A DNA stretch of 64,000 nt from Roseivirga sp. GTDB taxonomy: Bacteria > Bacteroidota > Bacteroidia > Cytophagales > Cyclobacteriaceae. The stretch covers positions 838,001-902,000 of the forward strand of contig JAGYIY010000001.1 in NCBI GenBank assembly GCA_018402485.1. Direction: 5' to 3'. Below, piece by piece: positions 10,357 to 19,631 of the stretch. The notes beneath the pieces were generated by a model. It saw only the letters and a list, made by a program, of their open reading frames with translations. It had not been told where the DNA came from and did no database searches. Each line of letters opens with the position of its first letter. The stretch's first letter is position 1. Made by a program: the position numbers and the translations under genes.

Positions 10357-10378
10357 GCGGAATGAATGTTCATTCCGC
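10357..10378. promoter_or_regulatory. perfect 22-bp inverted repeat GCGGAATGAA-TG-TTCATTCCGC, putative TetR operator
   Basis: 10-bp arms with 2-bp spacer, 6 nt upstream of the tetR start. Confidence 0.8.
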
Positions 10379-10490
10379 ACAAATTAAGCGATGTTAGAGC
10401 TTCAATACAAAGAATTTACGATATTCTTTTCTTGGTAATGGACATCCTATTGCTTAATTGAGCTACCTGAATGGATGTGTGACAATTTGC

Positions 10491-10522
10491 TTTGGCTTAC
10501 GATTCATTTTGACGTAATTTTG
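10491..10522 (+). promoter_or_regulatory. putative promoter of accD (TTTG-N20-TAATTTTG)
   Basis: TTTG 10491-10494, TAATTTTG 10515-10522; matches Bacteroidota -33/-7 consensus. Confidence 0.65.
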
Positions 10523-10544
10523 ACATCACAATTAACTTAACCGA

Positions 10545-11393
10545 TTGCGTATGTCTTGGTTTCAAAGAAAAGTAAAAGGAATTACCACACCTACAGACCA
10601 AAAAAAGGACGCTCCTGATGGCTTATGGTTTAAAACACCTAGTGGTTCAATCATTCATACACGTGAGTTAAAGAACAATGCTTATGTATGTCCCGAAGAT
10701 GGTTTCCATGTACGCATAGGTTCTAAAGAATATTTTGAGATTCTTTTCGATCATAACAAGTTTACAGAGTTGGATGCCAATTTAAGTTCTGCCGACCCGC
10801 TCAACTTTGTAGATAGTAAGCCTTACACCAAAAGAATAAAGGCAACACAAGAGAAAACCAAGCTCACAGATGCTGTTCGAACAGCCTATGGGCAAATGGA
10901 TGGGCAAGACTTAGTGGTGTCCTGTATGGACTTCGCTTTCATTGGCGGGTCCATGGGATCTGTGGTAGGCGAAAAGATTTCACGCGGAATAGACCATGCG
11001 ATTAAAACCAAAACGCCTTTTCTAATGATTTCTAAGTCGGGTGGGGCTAGAATGATGGAAGCAGGTTTTTCTTTAATGCAATTGGGAAAGACCTCTGCAA
11101 AATTAGCTTTGCTTAGCGAAGCAGGCATTCCTTACATCTCCTTATTAACAGACCCAACAACAGGTGGGGTAACAGCATCTTACGCCATGTTGGGGGATTT
11201 CAATATTTCTGAACCTGGGGCGCTCATTGGCTTTGCCGGGCCAAGAGTCATTCGCGATACGGTGGGCAAAGACCTTCCCAAAGGCTTTCAAAGCTCGGAG
11301 TTTGTATTAGAGCATGGTTTTCTCGATTTTATCGTTGATAGAAGAGACTTAAAGAAGCAGCTTTCTACATTATTGAACATGCTACAAAGTTGA
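10545..11393 (+). CDS. accD: acetyl-CoA carboxylase carboxyltransferase subunit beta
   Basis: [59 protein letters not shown]. Confidence 0.95.
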   Translation: MRMSWFQRKVKGITTPTDQKKDAPDGLWFKTPSGSIIHTRELKNNAYVCPEDGFHVRIGSKEYFEILFDHNKFTELDANLSSADPLNFVDSKPYTKRIKATQEKTKLTDAVRTAYGQMDGQDLVVSCMDFAFIGGSMGSVVGEKISRGIDHAIKTKTPFLMISKSGGARMMEAGFSLMQLGKTSAKLALLSEAGIPYISLLTDPTTGGVTASYAMLGDFNISEPGALIGFAGPRVIRDTVGKDLPKGFQSSEFVLEHGFLDFIVDRRDLKKQLSTLLNMLQS

Positions 11394-11568
11394 ATTTCTT
11401 TGAAGCTTTTTGTATCAGGGGAATTTCTTTGGAACAAATATTTTGATGGGTTAAAATCAAGCCCACTTTCTCAAGGGTTATATACCTCGCAGTTTCCAAC
11501 GCAAGGACTATCCCCTACTTACCTGAATGTCAACTCTCTAATACGTAGAAAATATTATTTTAAAACCT

Positions 11569-11598
11569 TTTGATTTTCAAAAAGCTACTGTACGTTTG
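11569..11598 (+). promoter_or_regulatory. putative promoter of the riboswitch-metX-hom unit (TTTG-N18-TACGTTTG)
   Basis: TTTG 11569-11572 and TACGTTTG 11591-11598, shortly upstream of the aptamer. Confidence 0.7.
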
Positions 11599-11627
11599 TG
11601 ACATCAAGTCATTCCTAAGCGGAATCG

Positions 11628-11749
11628 ATTTATAAAGAAGCGTGGAGAGACAGGCTCTTCGAAGCGCTAGCAACCATCCCGATGCCTCGGGAAAGGTGCT
11701 AAATCCTGATCCCAAATGGGTGTCAAGTGACATTCGGGAGAATATAAAT
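11628..11749 (+). ncRNA. SAM-I-type S-adenosylmethionine riboswitch
   Basis: Conserved core GTGGAGAGACAGGCTC...GAAGCGCTAGCAACC...CCCGATGCCTCGGG AAAGGTGCTAAATCC; P1 closed by ATTTATA (11628-11634) / TATAAAT (11743-11749); directly upstream of metX. Confidence 0.92.
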
Positions 11750-11893
11750 TGGTACATCATGTTCACTAATTTTATCCAATTACCGCCCAAAGGTGGGCAC
11801 AAGCTCACCCAACTGCACTTACCTTTTCGCCATGTTCATTTCACCCATTTATTGAGCTTTTCAGTTCATCTTGGTTAATAATTTTTGAGCAAC

Positions 11894-12958
11894 ATGTTGA
11901 TAGAAAACCGCAATGTGGAGGCAAACCCTAGGGGTGAGAACCACAACAATTTGCAATCTTTTAGCCTAAAGGGAAATTTTAGTCTCGAAAGTGGTGCCTT
12001 TTTAACGAATGCCAAGGTAGCTTACCGAACGTTTGGTCAACTTAATGCTGATCAAACTAATGTGGTTTGGGTTTGCCATGCGCTAACTGCTGATACCAAT
12101 CCTACCGATTGGTGGTCAGGTCTGGTTGGGAAAGGGTCTTTGATTGATTCGGATGTTTATTTTATTGTATGTGCCAATATTTTGGGTTCTTGCTATGGTA
12201 GTACAGGGCCGAAAGCGTTTAATCCTGCTACTGGTGAAAGGTACTTGAGGGAATTTCCATTGATCACCATACGTGATATTGCGAAAGCACATGACCAGTT
12301 ACGTGATCATTTGGGAATTACACAAATTACCTTGGGAATTGGCGGTTCTATGGGGGGGCAACAACTTTTGGAATGGGCCATTTTAAAGCCACGGCTTTTT
12401 AAAAAGCTTGCCTTGGTGGCCTGTTCGGCTAAGAGCTCGCCATGGGGTATTGCCATTCGATCTGCTCAGCGCATGGCCATTGAAGCAGACCCTTCTTTTT
12501 ATGCAAAATCACCAAAAGGAGGATGGAAGGGTTTGGAGGCGGCCCGTGCCATGGCAATGGTAACTTATCGTACCGATGCCATTTATAATGCCAGGCAATT
12601 CGAAGATCAGGAGAAAATGGATGGGTTTCTTTCCGAAAGTTATCAACGCTATCAAGGTAAAAAATTGCGCAACCGCTTTGATGCCCGATCTTATTATGCC
12701 CTTACCAAAACCATGGATACCCATGACGTAGGGCGTCGACGAGGTGGAGTAGTTACTGCCCTACAGCACATTAAATCGCACTGCTTGATTGTAGGAATTC
12801 TCTCAGACATGCTTTTTGCCCGTTTTGAATCGGAACTAATGGCCAAAGAAATACCAAATGCAAATCTGCATTGGATAGATTCACTACACGGACATGATGG
12901 TTTTCTGACGGAAACCGAACAGCTTTCTCAACTTATTAGACCCTTTTTAACTCAGTAA
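11894..12958 (+). CDS. metX: homoserine O-acetyltransferase
   Basis: CHALTADTNPTDWW, GIGGSMGGQQLLEWA nucleophile elbow, C-terminal DSLHGHDGFL. Confidence 0.93.
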   Translation: MLIENRNVEANPRGENHNNLQSFSLKGNFSLESGAFLTNAKVAYRTFGQLNADQTNVVWVCHALTADTNPTDWWSGLVGKGSLIDSDVYFIVCANILGSCYGSTGPKAFNPATGERYLREFPLITIRDIAKAHDQLRDHLGITQITLGIGGSMGGQQLLEWAILKPRLFKKLALVACSAKSSPWGIAIRSAQRMAIEADPSFYAKSPKGGWKGLEAARAMAMVTYRTDAIYNARQFEDQEKMDGFLSESYQRYQGKKLRNRFDARSYYALTKTMDTHDVGRRRGGVVTALQHIKSHCLIVGILSDMLFARFESELMAKEIPNANLHWIDSLHGHDGFLTETEQLSQLIRPFLTQ

Positions 12959-12960
12959 TT

Positions 12961-14244
12961 ATGAAAAACATTTCCATTGGATTATTTGGCTTTGGCTGTG
13001 TGGGTCAGGGCCTTTATCAAACATTAAATCAGTCAAAAAACTTTGCAGGTTATATTGCTAAAATTGGAATTAAAGACCCTAGAAAAAAACGCGAATTACC
13101 TAGTCATTTGTTTACTACTGATGCACTTTCAATCATAGAAGATCCTAAAATCGATATCATAGTGGAGCTGATTGATGATGCATCCGCAGCATTAGAAATT
13201 GTGGTATCAGCTCTTAAAGCGGGTAAATCTGTGGTAACAGCTAATAAGAAGATGGTTGCAGAAAACATGCAGTTACTGGTAGATTTGCAGAAAGAAACCG
13301 GTAATGCTGTCCTTTATGAAGGAGCAGTTTGTGCCAGTATTCCCATCATTAGAACCTTAGAAGAGTATTTCGGTCATGAACCGCTCACGGAGGTCAAAGG
13401 CGTTTTCAATGGCTCAACCAATTACATCTTAAGCCGTGTTTTTCATGATAAATTAGATTACGAAACGGCACTTGCTCAAGCGCAGGATTTAGGCTTTGCT
13501 GAGTCAGACCCGGCTTTAGATGTGGAAGGCTATGATGCGAAATATAAGCTTTGTATACTTATCAGCCATACTTTTGGGCTACATGTGCACCCCGATCAGG
13601 TTTTGAATTTGGGTATTCAGCGCATCAAATCGGCTGACCTTGAATATGCCAGTGCTCATGGATGGCGCATTAAACTGTTAGGTCATGCGCAACGTATTGA
13701 GGATAAGGTGTATGCCTTTGTAATGCCTCGATTTGTACCGATTAATGATAATTTAGCCACAACAGAAAACGAATACAATGCTGTGGTCATCAATGGTGAA
13801 TTTTGTGATAATCAATGGTTTACAGGCAAAGGGGCAGGTAGTTTGCCCACAGGTGCGGCTGTACTCTCAGACGTTTCTGCTTTGAGCTATGCGTATAAGT
13901 ATGAGTATAAAAAAGAGTCTCACAAAGAAAACGTATTTTTTTCGAACGACTCACCGGTAAAAATTTATGCCAGTTTTCAATCTCCGGAGGATGTTTTACT
14001 CAACGATTTTGACCAAGTGATTGAAAAATATTTCAGCTACGATCATTGCTATGTTGTTGGAACAATTTGTTTAAATAAACTAAGGACAGAAATATGGCAA
14101 AACAATCCTCATATTAATGTGGTTTTGACTGCCGATACGTTAGATAACTCTTTAGGAAAGTTATGCGTTAATCAACTGAAAGTAGAAATCGATGAATTGA
14201 AGAAGGGTCAAAGGCTGAGGAAAAAATTGATGTTGCAGTTGTAA
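12961..14244 (+). CDS. hom: homoserine dehydrogenase
   Basis: IGLFGFGCVGQGLYQTL NAD-binding motif, NGSTNYILSRV, GFAESDPALDVEGYDAKYKL. Confidence 0.93.
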   Translation: MKNISIGLFGFGCVGQGLYQTLNQSKNFAGYIAKIGIKDPRKKRELPSHLFTTDALSIIEDPKIDIIVELIDDASAALEIVVSALKAGKSVVTANKKMVAENMQLLVDLQKETGNAVLYEGAVCASIPIIRTLEEYFGHEPLTEVKGVFNGSTNYILSRVFHDKLDYETALAQAQDLGFAESDPALDVEGYDAKYKLCILISHTFGLHVHPDQVLNLGIQRIKSADLEYASAHGWRIKLLGHAQRIEDKVYAFVMPRFVPINDNLATTENEYNAVVINGEFCDNQWFTGKGAGSLPTGAAVLSDVSALSYAYKYEYKKESHKENVFFSNDSPVKIYASFQSPEDVLLNDFDQVIEKYFSYDHCYVVGTICLNKLRTEIWQNNPHINVVLTADTLDNSLGKLCVNQLKVEIDELKKGQRLRKKLMLQL

Positions 14245-14296
14245 TCAATTCTCTCATATTTTTTCGGTTCTCTTACTGATTTCATCTTTTAGTGAA

Positions 14297-14304
14297 TATA
14301 TTTG
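14297..14304 (+). promoter_or_regulatory. putative -7 element TATATTTG upstream of nqrF
   Basis: TATATTTG matches TAnnTTTG; 57 nt upstream of ATG. Confidence 0.45.
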
Positions 14305-14361
14305 TAGCCATTTCAGGCATTTAGGCTTGATTTCATTTGTTGATAAAAAAACGATTAGTAG

Positions 14362-15666
14362 ATGTCTTCTGTAATAATTACTTCCATTGCTGCCTTTGCA
14401 GTTATTATTCTCTTACTGGTGATGATTCTGCTCTATGCGCAGTCGAAATTGGTACAATCTGGTGATGTGAAAATTATAGTGAATGGTGATGAAGAAAATC
14501 CCATTGTAACGCAAGCAGGCTCAACATTACTGAATACCCTTTCCAATCAGAAAGTATTTTTGCCTTCAGCTTGTGGCGGAGGGGGTACTTGCGCCATGTG
14601 TAAATGTACCATTAACGAGGGTGGTGGAGATGTTCTTCCAACGGAAGAAGGTCACCTGAGCCGCTCAGAGAAAAAAGAAGGTGTGCGTTTATCTTGCCAA
14701 GTTAAGGTGAAAAACGACATGCGTATCGAGATTCCTGAAGAAATATTTGGTATCAAAAAATGGGAATGCGAAGTAGTTTCCAACTACAATGTAGCCTCGT
14801 TTATTAAAGAGTTTGTTGTTCAACTGCCTCAAGGTGAAAGCCTAGACTTCGAAGCCGGAGGTTACATTCAAATTGATGTGCCACCAGTGGAATGCGATTT
14901 CAAAGACATCGATATTAAACCTAACCCTGATGACCCTGCAGGTCCGGAAAAATTCAAAGGAGACTGGGATAAATTTGGCTTGTGGAATTTGAAAATGGTG
15001 AACAAGGAAGAAATCTTTAGGGCATATTCCATGGCCAACCACCCTGCTGAAGGTAATATCATCATGTTGAACATCAGGATTGCAACACCGCCCTGGGATA
15101 GAGCCAACAATAAGTGGATGGATGTCAATCCTGGCATTTGTTCTTCTTATGTATTTACTCGTAAACCAGGTGATAAAGTAACCATTTCAGGGCCTTATGG
15201 TGAGTTCTTTATTAAACCAACTGAAGCAGAGATGCTTTACATTGGTGGGGGTGCTGGAATGGCACCAATGAGGTCTCATTTATTTCATTTATTCCACACT
15301 TTAAAGACCGATCGTAAAGTTTCTTTCTGGTATGGAGGTCGTTCTAAAACAGAGTTATTCTATCTCAACGATTTCAGAAAGATAGAAAAAGAGTTCCCAA
15401 ACTTCAATTTCCATGTAGTTCTTTCAGAACCTCTTCCGGAAGATAATTGGAAAGAGAAAAAAGATTTAGAGGATAAAGAAGGTGATGGTTTCTTAGGATT
15501 TGTTCACCAAGCAGTAATTGATCAATATTTGTCAAAGCACGATGCCCCAGAAGACATAGAGTTTTATTTCTGTGGACCTCCATTGATGAATGCTGCAGTG
15601 CTTAAAATGTGCGATGATTGGGGTATTCCTGATGAAAATGTTGCCTTTGATGATTTTGGAGGCTAG
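14362..15666 (+). CDS. nqrF: Na+-translocating NADH:quinone reductase subunit F
   Basis: N-terminal TM, [2Fe-2S] motif [20 protein letters not shown] domain [14 protein letters not shown]. Confidence 0.95.
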   Translation: MSSVIITSIAAFAVIILLLVMILLYAQSKLVQSGDVKIIVNGDEENPIVTQAGSTLLNTLSNQKVFLPSACGGGGTCAMCKCTINEGGGDVLPTEEGHLSRSEKKEGVRLSCQVKVKNDMRIEIPEEIFGIKKWECEVVSNYNVASFIKEFVVQLPQGESLDFEAGGYIQIDVPPVECDFKDIDIKPNPDDPAGPEKFKGDWDKFGLWNLKMVNKEEIFRAYSMANHPAEGNIIMLNIRIATPPWDRANNKWMDVNPGICSSYVFTRKPGDKVTISGPYGEFFIKPTEAEMLYIGGGAGMAPMRSHLFHLFHTLKTDRKVSFWYGGRSKTELFYLNDFRKIEKEFPNFNFHVVLSEPLPEDNWKEKKDLEDKEGDGFLGFVHQAVIDQYLSKHDAPEDIEFYFCGPPLMNAAVLKMCDDWGIPDENVAFDDFGG

Positions 15667-15685
15667 CATGTTTGGTTCGAGTATT

Positions 15686-15713
15686 AAAAGGCTATCTTAG
15701 GATGGCCTTTTTT
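15686..15713 (+). terminator. intrinsic terminator after nqrF
   Basis: AAAAGGCTATCTTAGGATGGCCTTTTTTG hairpin plus T-run. Confidence 0.8.
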
Positions 15714-15742
15714 GTTTTTATGTAGGCGGAGACATACATGAC

Positions 15743-15772
15743 TTGACTATTCATCTATTCCCATTAACTTTA
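15743..15772 (+). promoter_or_regulatory. putative promoter of the arginase-family gene (TTG-N19-TAACTTTA)
   Basis: -7 element ends 4 nt before ATG at 15777. Confidence 0.5.
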
Positions 15773-15776
15773 TCTT

Positions 15777-16913
15777 ATGAATTTAAAGTTGTTCTTTCAG
15801 CTACCAAAATTTGAGAATGATCTTCTGCACAGTGCATTAGGTACGAGCATACTCACCTTAATTAATGAAAACCTAGATTTTGCTAAAGTTGACGTTGCAC
15901 TTATTGGTCTCACAGAAAACAGAGGAACGAAGTTGAATACCGGTGTTTCTCGAGCCGCAGATTGCATTCGTAAAGAGCTTTACAGACTGAAAAAAAGCAA
16001 AAGTAATTATCGGATTATTGATTTGGGAAACCTTCAGAATGGAGAGCACTTAGAGGATACCTCTGATCGTTTGCGTGAGGTATGTGAGTTTCTAATCGGA
16101 CAAAAAATTATACCTGTTATCTTAGGCGGAACACACGATTTATCCTTGGCTCAGTATAAGGCTTTTGAAGCTTCTAACGATCTGATTTCGGTTTTGAATG
16201 TGGATGCAAAAATGGATGTAGAGGTAAAAGGAGCTGCTAATGAAACCTTTCTGTCAAAGCTAATTACGCACAAGCCGAATTTCTTGTTCAGCTACAATCA
16301 TTTGGCACATCAAGAATTTTTGGTAGAGGCTGGAGCACTCATGGCCATGAATCAGTTGTATTTTGAATCTATGCGTTTAGGCGAGCTAAGGGAAAACTTT
16401 GAAAAAGCAGAACCAATCATTCGCATGGCGAATATGCTGGCTTTTGATATATCGGCCATCAGAAGTGCAGATGCGCCCGGTCATTTTGAGGCGCAACCGT
16501 TCGGGCTCACAGGAGAAGAGGCTTGTCGTATTATGTGGTATGCAGGAATGAATGAGCGAATGAAGTCCGTTAGTATATCGGAGTTCAATCCTGATTTAGA
16601 TGAGGCACAAAATAAAACTGCCAAAGTAGTAGCAACCATGGTGTGGTATTTTCTGGAAGGTTATTATCACCGTAAGGATACGGGTGAATTCAATTCTTCG
16701 GCTTACACAAAATATACGGTAAGTTTTGAAGGGACCGATGACACCCTTACGTTTTATAAAAGCAATAAGACTGAAAAATGGTGGATGTTGGTTCAGTATG
16801 GCGAAGGTTTTAGGGACAGGGCTTATGTTCCTTGTAGCTATGAGGATTATACAGAAGCCACACATGGCGGATTTCCGGAGAGATGGATCAAGGCACAGGG
16901 AAAATTAATTTAA
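15777..16913 (+). CDS. arginase/formimidoylglutamase-family protein
   Basis: IPVILGGTHDLSLAQYKAF, LNVDAKMDV, AFDISAIRSADAPG ureohydrolase-like motifs. Confidence 0.85.
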   Translation: MNLKLFFQLPKFENDLLHSALGTSILTLINENLDFAKVDVALIGLTENRGTKLNTGVSRAADCIRKELYRLKKSKSNYRIIDLGNLQNGEHLEDTSDRLREVCEFLIGQKIIPVILGGTHDLSLAQYKAFEASNDLISVLNVDAKMDVEVKGAANETFLSKLITHKPNFLFSYNHLAHQEFLVEAGALMAMNQLYFESMRLGELRENFEKAEPIIRMANMLAFDISAIRSADAPGHFEAQPFGLTGEEACRIMWYAGMNERMKSVSISEFNPDLDEAQNKTAKVVATMVWYFLEGYYHRKDTGEFNSSAYTKYTVSFEGTDDTLTFYKSNKTEKWWMLVQYGEGFRDRAYVPCSYEDYTEATHGGFPERWIKAQGKLI

Positions 16914-17311
16914 TCGGCATTGAATGGGCTAATCAACAACCTTTGGCCTTGAAAGCTTTTTTCATAAAGGGCTATGCAATAGGGTTCGAAGTCTATTGAA
17001 AATGGACTTGTTCCAGCATAAATCTGCTGCGGATAAGGTTGGCCTGATTCAAAAAAATAAACCTTGGTTTCTCCTAGTTTAGTAAATGGCATCAAGTTCC
17101 CATAAGCTTCCATTTCTTCCTGGTTTTCCGTATTCAAAGTAGTAACCACATACCTGCGAATAACAGGCCCTGTATTGTTTTCACTGCGATAGCTTGCGAC
17201 TTCCACAAAGCCCGAAGATAAGTCTTCTACCCCTGGTTGATTGAGGGCTTGCCGCAACATGAGGGTGACCAAAAGCGTTGTGCAGACCCAAAAAAGCCAC
17301 TTTTTTGTCAT
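16910..17311 (-). CDS. hypothetical protein with N-terminal TM, last gene of the MoxR/DUF58 locus
   Basis: 4-nt overlap with the upstream DUF58 ORF. Confidence 0.6.
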   Translation of the reverse strand: MTKKWLFWVCTTLLVTLMLRQALNQPGVEDLSSGFVEVASYRSENNTGPVIRRYVVTTLNTENQEEMEAYGNLMPFTKLGETKVYFFESGQPYPQQIYAGTSPFSIDFEPYCIALYEKSFQGQRLLISPFNAD

Positions 17312-18639
17312 ATCAGACCCCTAGATTTAAGTTCAAAATATTGATTGATCGTATTGATATTGAGGGATTGGGGTGAAGTGATGATGGAGTAGATTCCATG
17401 TGCCTTTAATGTTTTAGCAATCAAACGTTTTTCGTAAAGCATCTGTTCAGTAACACCCTTTGTATAAACATGCTCTAAATTTTCAGCAGGCTGTTGACTA
17501 AAGGAGGCCAATTCAGTATTTTCGAAAATGATACAGACCAACAGGTGATGCTTGTTGATTTGACGAAGATAGGGCAACTGCCGTTTTAAGCCTGACATAG
17601 ATTCAAAATTAGTATAGAGCAACATTAAGGAACGTTGACTAACCTTTCTTTTTATACCGGCATACAAAGCGCCAAAATTAGATTCTTTAAAAGCTGTTTT
17701 TTGCTTGTATAAATGTTCTAAAATCAAATGCATTTGCATGTCTCGGTTAGAGGCTGGTAAGATGGCGTTGAATGTGTGCTGAAACGTAATGATGCCAGCT
17801 TTATCACCCTTTTTAAGGGCCAAATTACTTATTACCAAAGAGGAATTAATGGCATAGTCAAGTAGGCTGAGCCCATCAAAGGGCATTTGCATAAGCCTAC
17901 CTTTGTCTATGACAGCGTATACAGGTTGTGAGCGTTCGTCTTGAAACTGGTTGATCATTAAACCCCCTTTTCTGGCTGTAGCTTTCCAGTTTACTTTGCG
18001 GTAATCATCTCCGTTGACATAGTTTTTGATTTGCTCAAACTCCATGTTATGGCCAATGCGTCTGATTTTTTTCACGCCAAAAGCTTGAAGCTGATGGCTC
18101 ATGGCTAATAATTCATACTGATGCATTTGTACGAAGGAAGGATAAACCACAATGGTCTTAGGCTTTGCCAAAGAATGCCTTCGGCTAAGTAACCCAAGCG
18201 GAGATTGAGCAAACACTTTAATATGACCAAAATGATAGTTCCCCCTTTTTACAGGTCGAAGCTGGTATTTAAATTGTATTTCCTCCCCTCTTTTACACCA
18301 AGCCTTGTGCTCAAAATCTCGGATCTGAAACTGTTCGGGTAGCTCGTCAATGATTCGCAGAAGCATGCGCTGACTGTAAAAACTGCGGACGCGTAAGCTT
18401 ACTTCATTGAGGTCACTGTTAGAAAATTTTTCCGCACAAGTGCGTTCAGCTTCCATGGTTTTTCGTGGCAGGTATAGTAAGAGGAAATCTACAATCACCA
18501 AGCCCAAAAAAACGTAGAAAAGAACGTGAGTTGCAGAAAGTAACGCTGGCCAGAAAAAGGCAAAGATGTACAGGATCACCACCAATGTGGAAAAGAAGAA
18601 AAACCGCTGGTTGCAATATAGTTGTTTAAACAACTGCAT
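17308..18639 (-). CDS. DUF58 domain protein (vWA-like)
   Basis: N-terminal TM pair, EFEQIKNYVNGDDYRKVNWKATARKGGLMINQFQDERSQPVYAVID. Confidence 0.9.
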   Translation of the reverse strand: MQLFKQLYCNQRFFFFSTLVVILYIFAFFWPALLSATHVLFYVFLGLVIVDFLLLYLPRKTMEAERTCAEKFSNSDLNEVSLRVRSFYSQRMLLRIIDELPEQFQIRDFEHKAWCKRGEEIQFKYQLRPVKRGNYHFGHIKVFAQSPLGLLSRRHSLAKPKTIVVYPSFVQMHQYELLAMSHQLQAFGVKKIRRIGHNMEFEQIKNYVNGDDYRKVNWKATARKGGLMINQFQDERSQPVYAVIDKGRLMQMPFDGLSLLDYAINSSLVISNLALKKGDKAGIITFQHTFNAILPASNRDMQMHLILEHLYKQKTAFKESNFGALYAGIKRKVSQRSLMLLYTNFESMSGLKRQLPYLRQINKHHLLVCIIFENTELASFSQQPAENLEHVYTKGVTEQMLYEKRLIAKTLKAHGIYSIITSPQSLNINTINQYFELKSRGLI

Positions 18640-19631
18640 TAGCGTGGCACTTCAATTTTGGCAACGAGTTGCTGAATGACCTCCTCTGCAGAAGTCCCCT
18701 CCATTTCTTTTTCAGGTGTGAGTAGAATGCGATGCTGTAAGACCGGTGGAGCCAAGTATTTGATATCATCGGGTGTAACGAAGTCCCTGCCTTGAATGGC
18801 GGCAAAAGCCCGTGAGCTATGCAATAGTGCCAATGATGCACGAGGAGAAGCCCCTAAGTAGATAGCAGGATCTTTTCGTGTCTGATTCACCATTTCTGCA
18901 ATGTATTGCAATAGGTTTTCGTCTATGACAATATGATGAAGCTGATTCTTATATTCTTGGATGTCTTTAGCCGTCAATACGGCCTCAATACTTTCCAAAG
19001 CGGAAGAGGTTCTTTGTACCTCTCTGTATAGTATTTCCACTTCTTCGGAAACACTGGGGTAACCCAAGGTCAATTTAAAGAGAAAACGATCGAGCTGGGC
19101 TTCGGGTAGTCGGTAAGTTCCTTCTTGCTCGATGGGGTTTTGTGTGGCTAAAACCATGTAAGGTTCTTCCATGGAATAGGTATGGCCGTCAATCGACACT
19201 TGCCGCTCCTCCATTACCTCAAAGAGTGCCGCTTGTGTTTTTGCCGGAGCGCGATTGATTTCATCAATCAATACGATGTTGGAGAAAATGGGTCCCGACC
19301 TGAATTCGAATTCAGAACTTTTCATGTTGAAAACACTGGTGCCCAATACATCCGAGGGCATTAAGTCAGGGGTGAACTGTATGCGAGAAAATCCTACATC
19401 TACAGAGCGAGCTACTAATTTAGCCACCAATGTTTTAGCCACGCCCGGAACGCCCTCTAACAATACATGCCCATTGGCAAGCATAGCAGTCATGATAAGG
19501 TCAACCATTTGCGTTTGCCCCACAATCACTTTCCCAATCATTGCACGCATGCGATCTACACCATCTTTTAAAGGGGCTAGGTCAATTCTGTTTTCGAATG
19601 ACCCTTCTTCATCCATTTGATTCTTTTCCAT
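18639..19631 (-). CDS. MoxR family AAA+ ATPase
   Basis: Walker A EGVPGVAKTLVAK, Walker B VLIDEINRAPAKTQAALFEVMEERQVS, ATQNPIEQEGTYRLPEAQLDRF. Confidence 0.95.
   Translation of the reverse strand: MEKNQMDEEGSFENRIDLAPLKDGVDRMRAMIGKVIVGQTQMVDLIMTAMLANGHVLLEGVPGVAKTLVAKLVARSVDVGFSRIQFTPDLMPSDVLGTSVFNMKSSEFEFRSGPIFSNIVLIDEINRAPAKTQAALFEVMEERQVSIDGHTYSMEEPYMVLATQNPIEQEGTYRLPEAQLDRFLFKLTLGYPSVSEEVEILYREVQRTSSALESIEAVLTAKDIQEYKNQLHHIVIDENLLQYIAEMVNQTRKDPAIYLGASPRASLALLHSSRAFAAIQGRDFVTPDDIKYLAPPVLQHRILLTPEKEMEGTSAEEVIQQLVAKIEVPR

Noticed and set aside
11560-11808. 82-aa ORF antisense to the riboswitch
   Set aside because: Antisense of a structured RNA and promoter; no protein-like features.
11642-11878. 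78-aa ORF on the + strand upstream of metX
   Set aside because: Its first half is the SAM riboswitch aptamer. Only the distal 39 codons (from ATG 11759) are kept, as a tentative uORF within the riboswitch finding.
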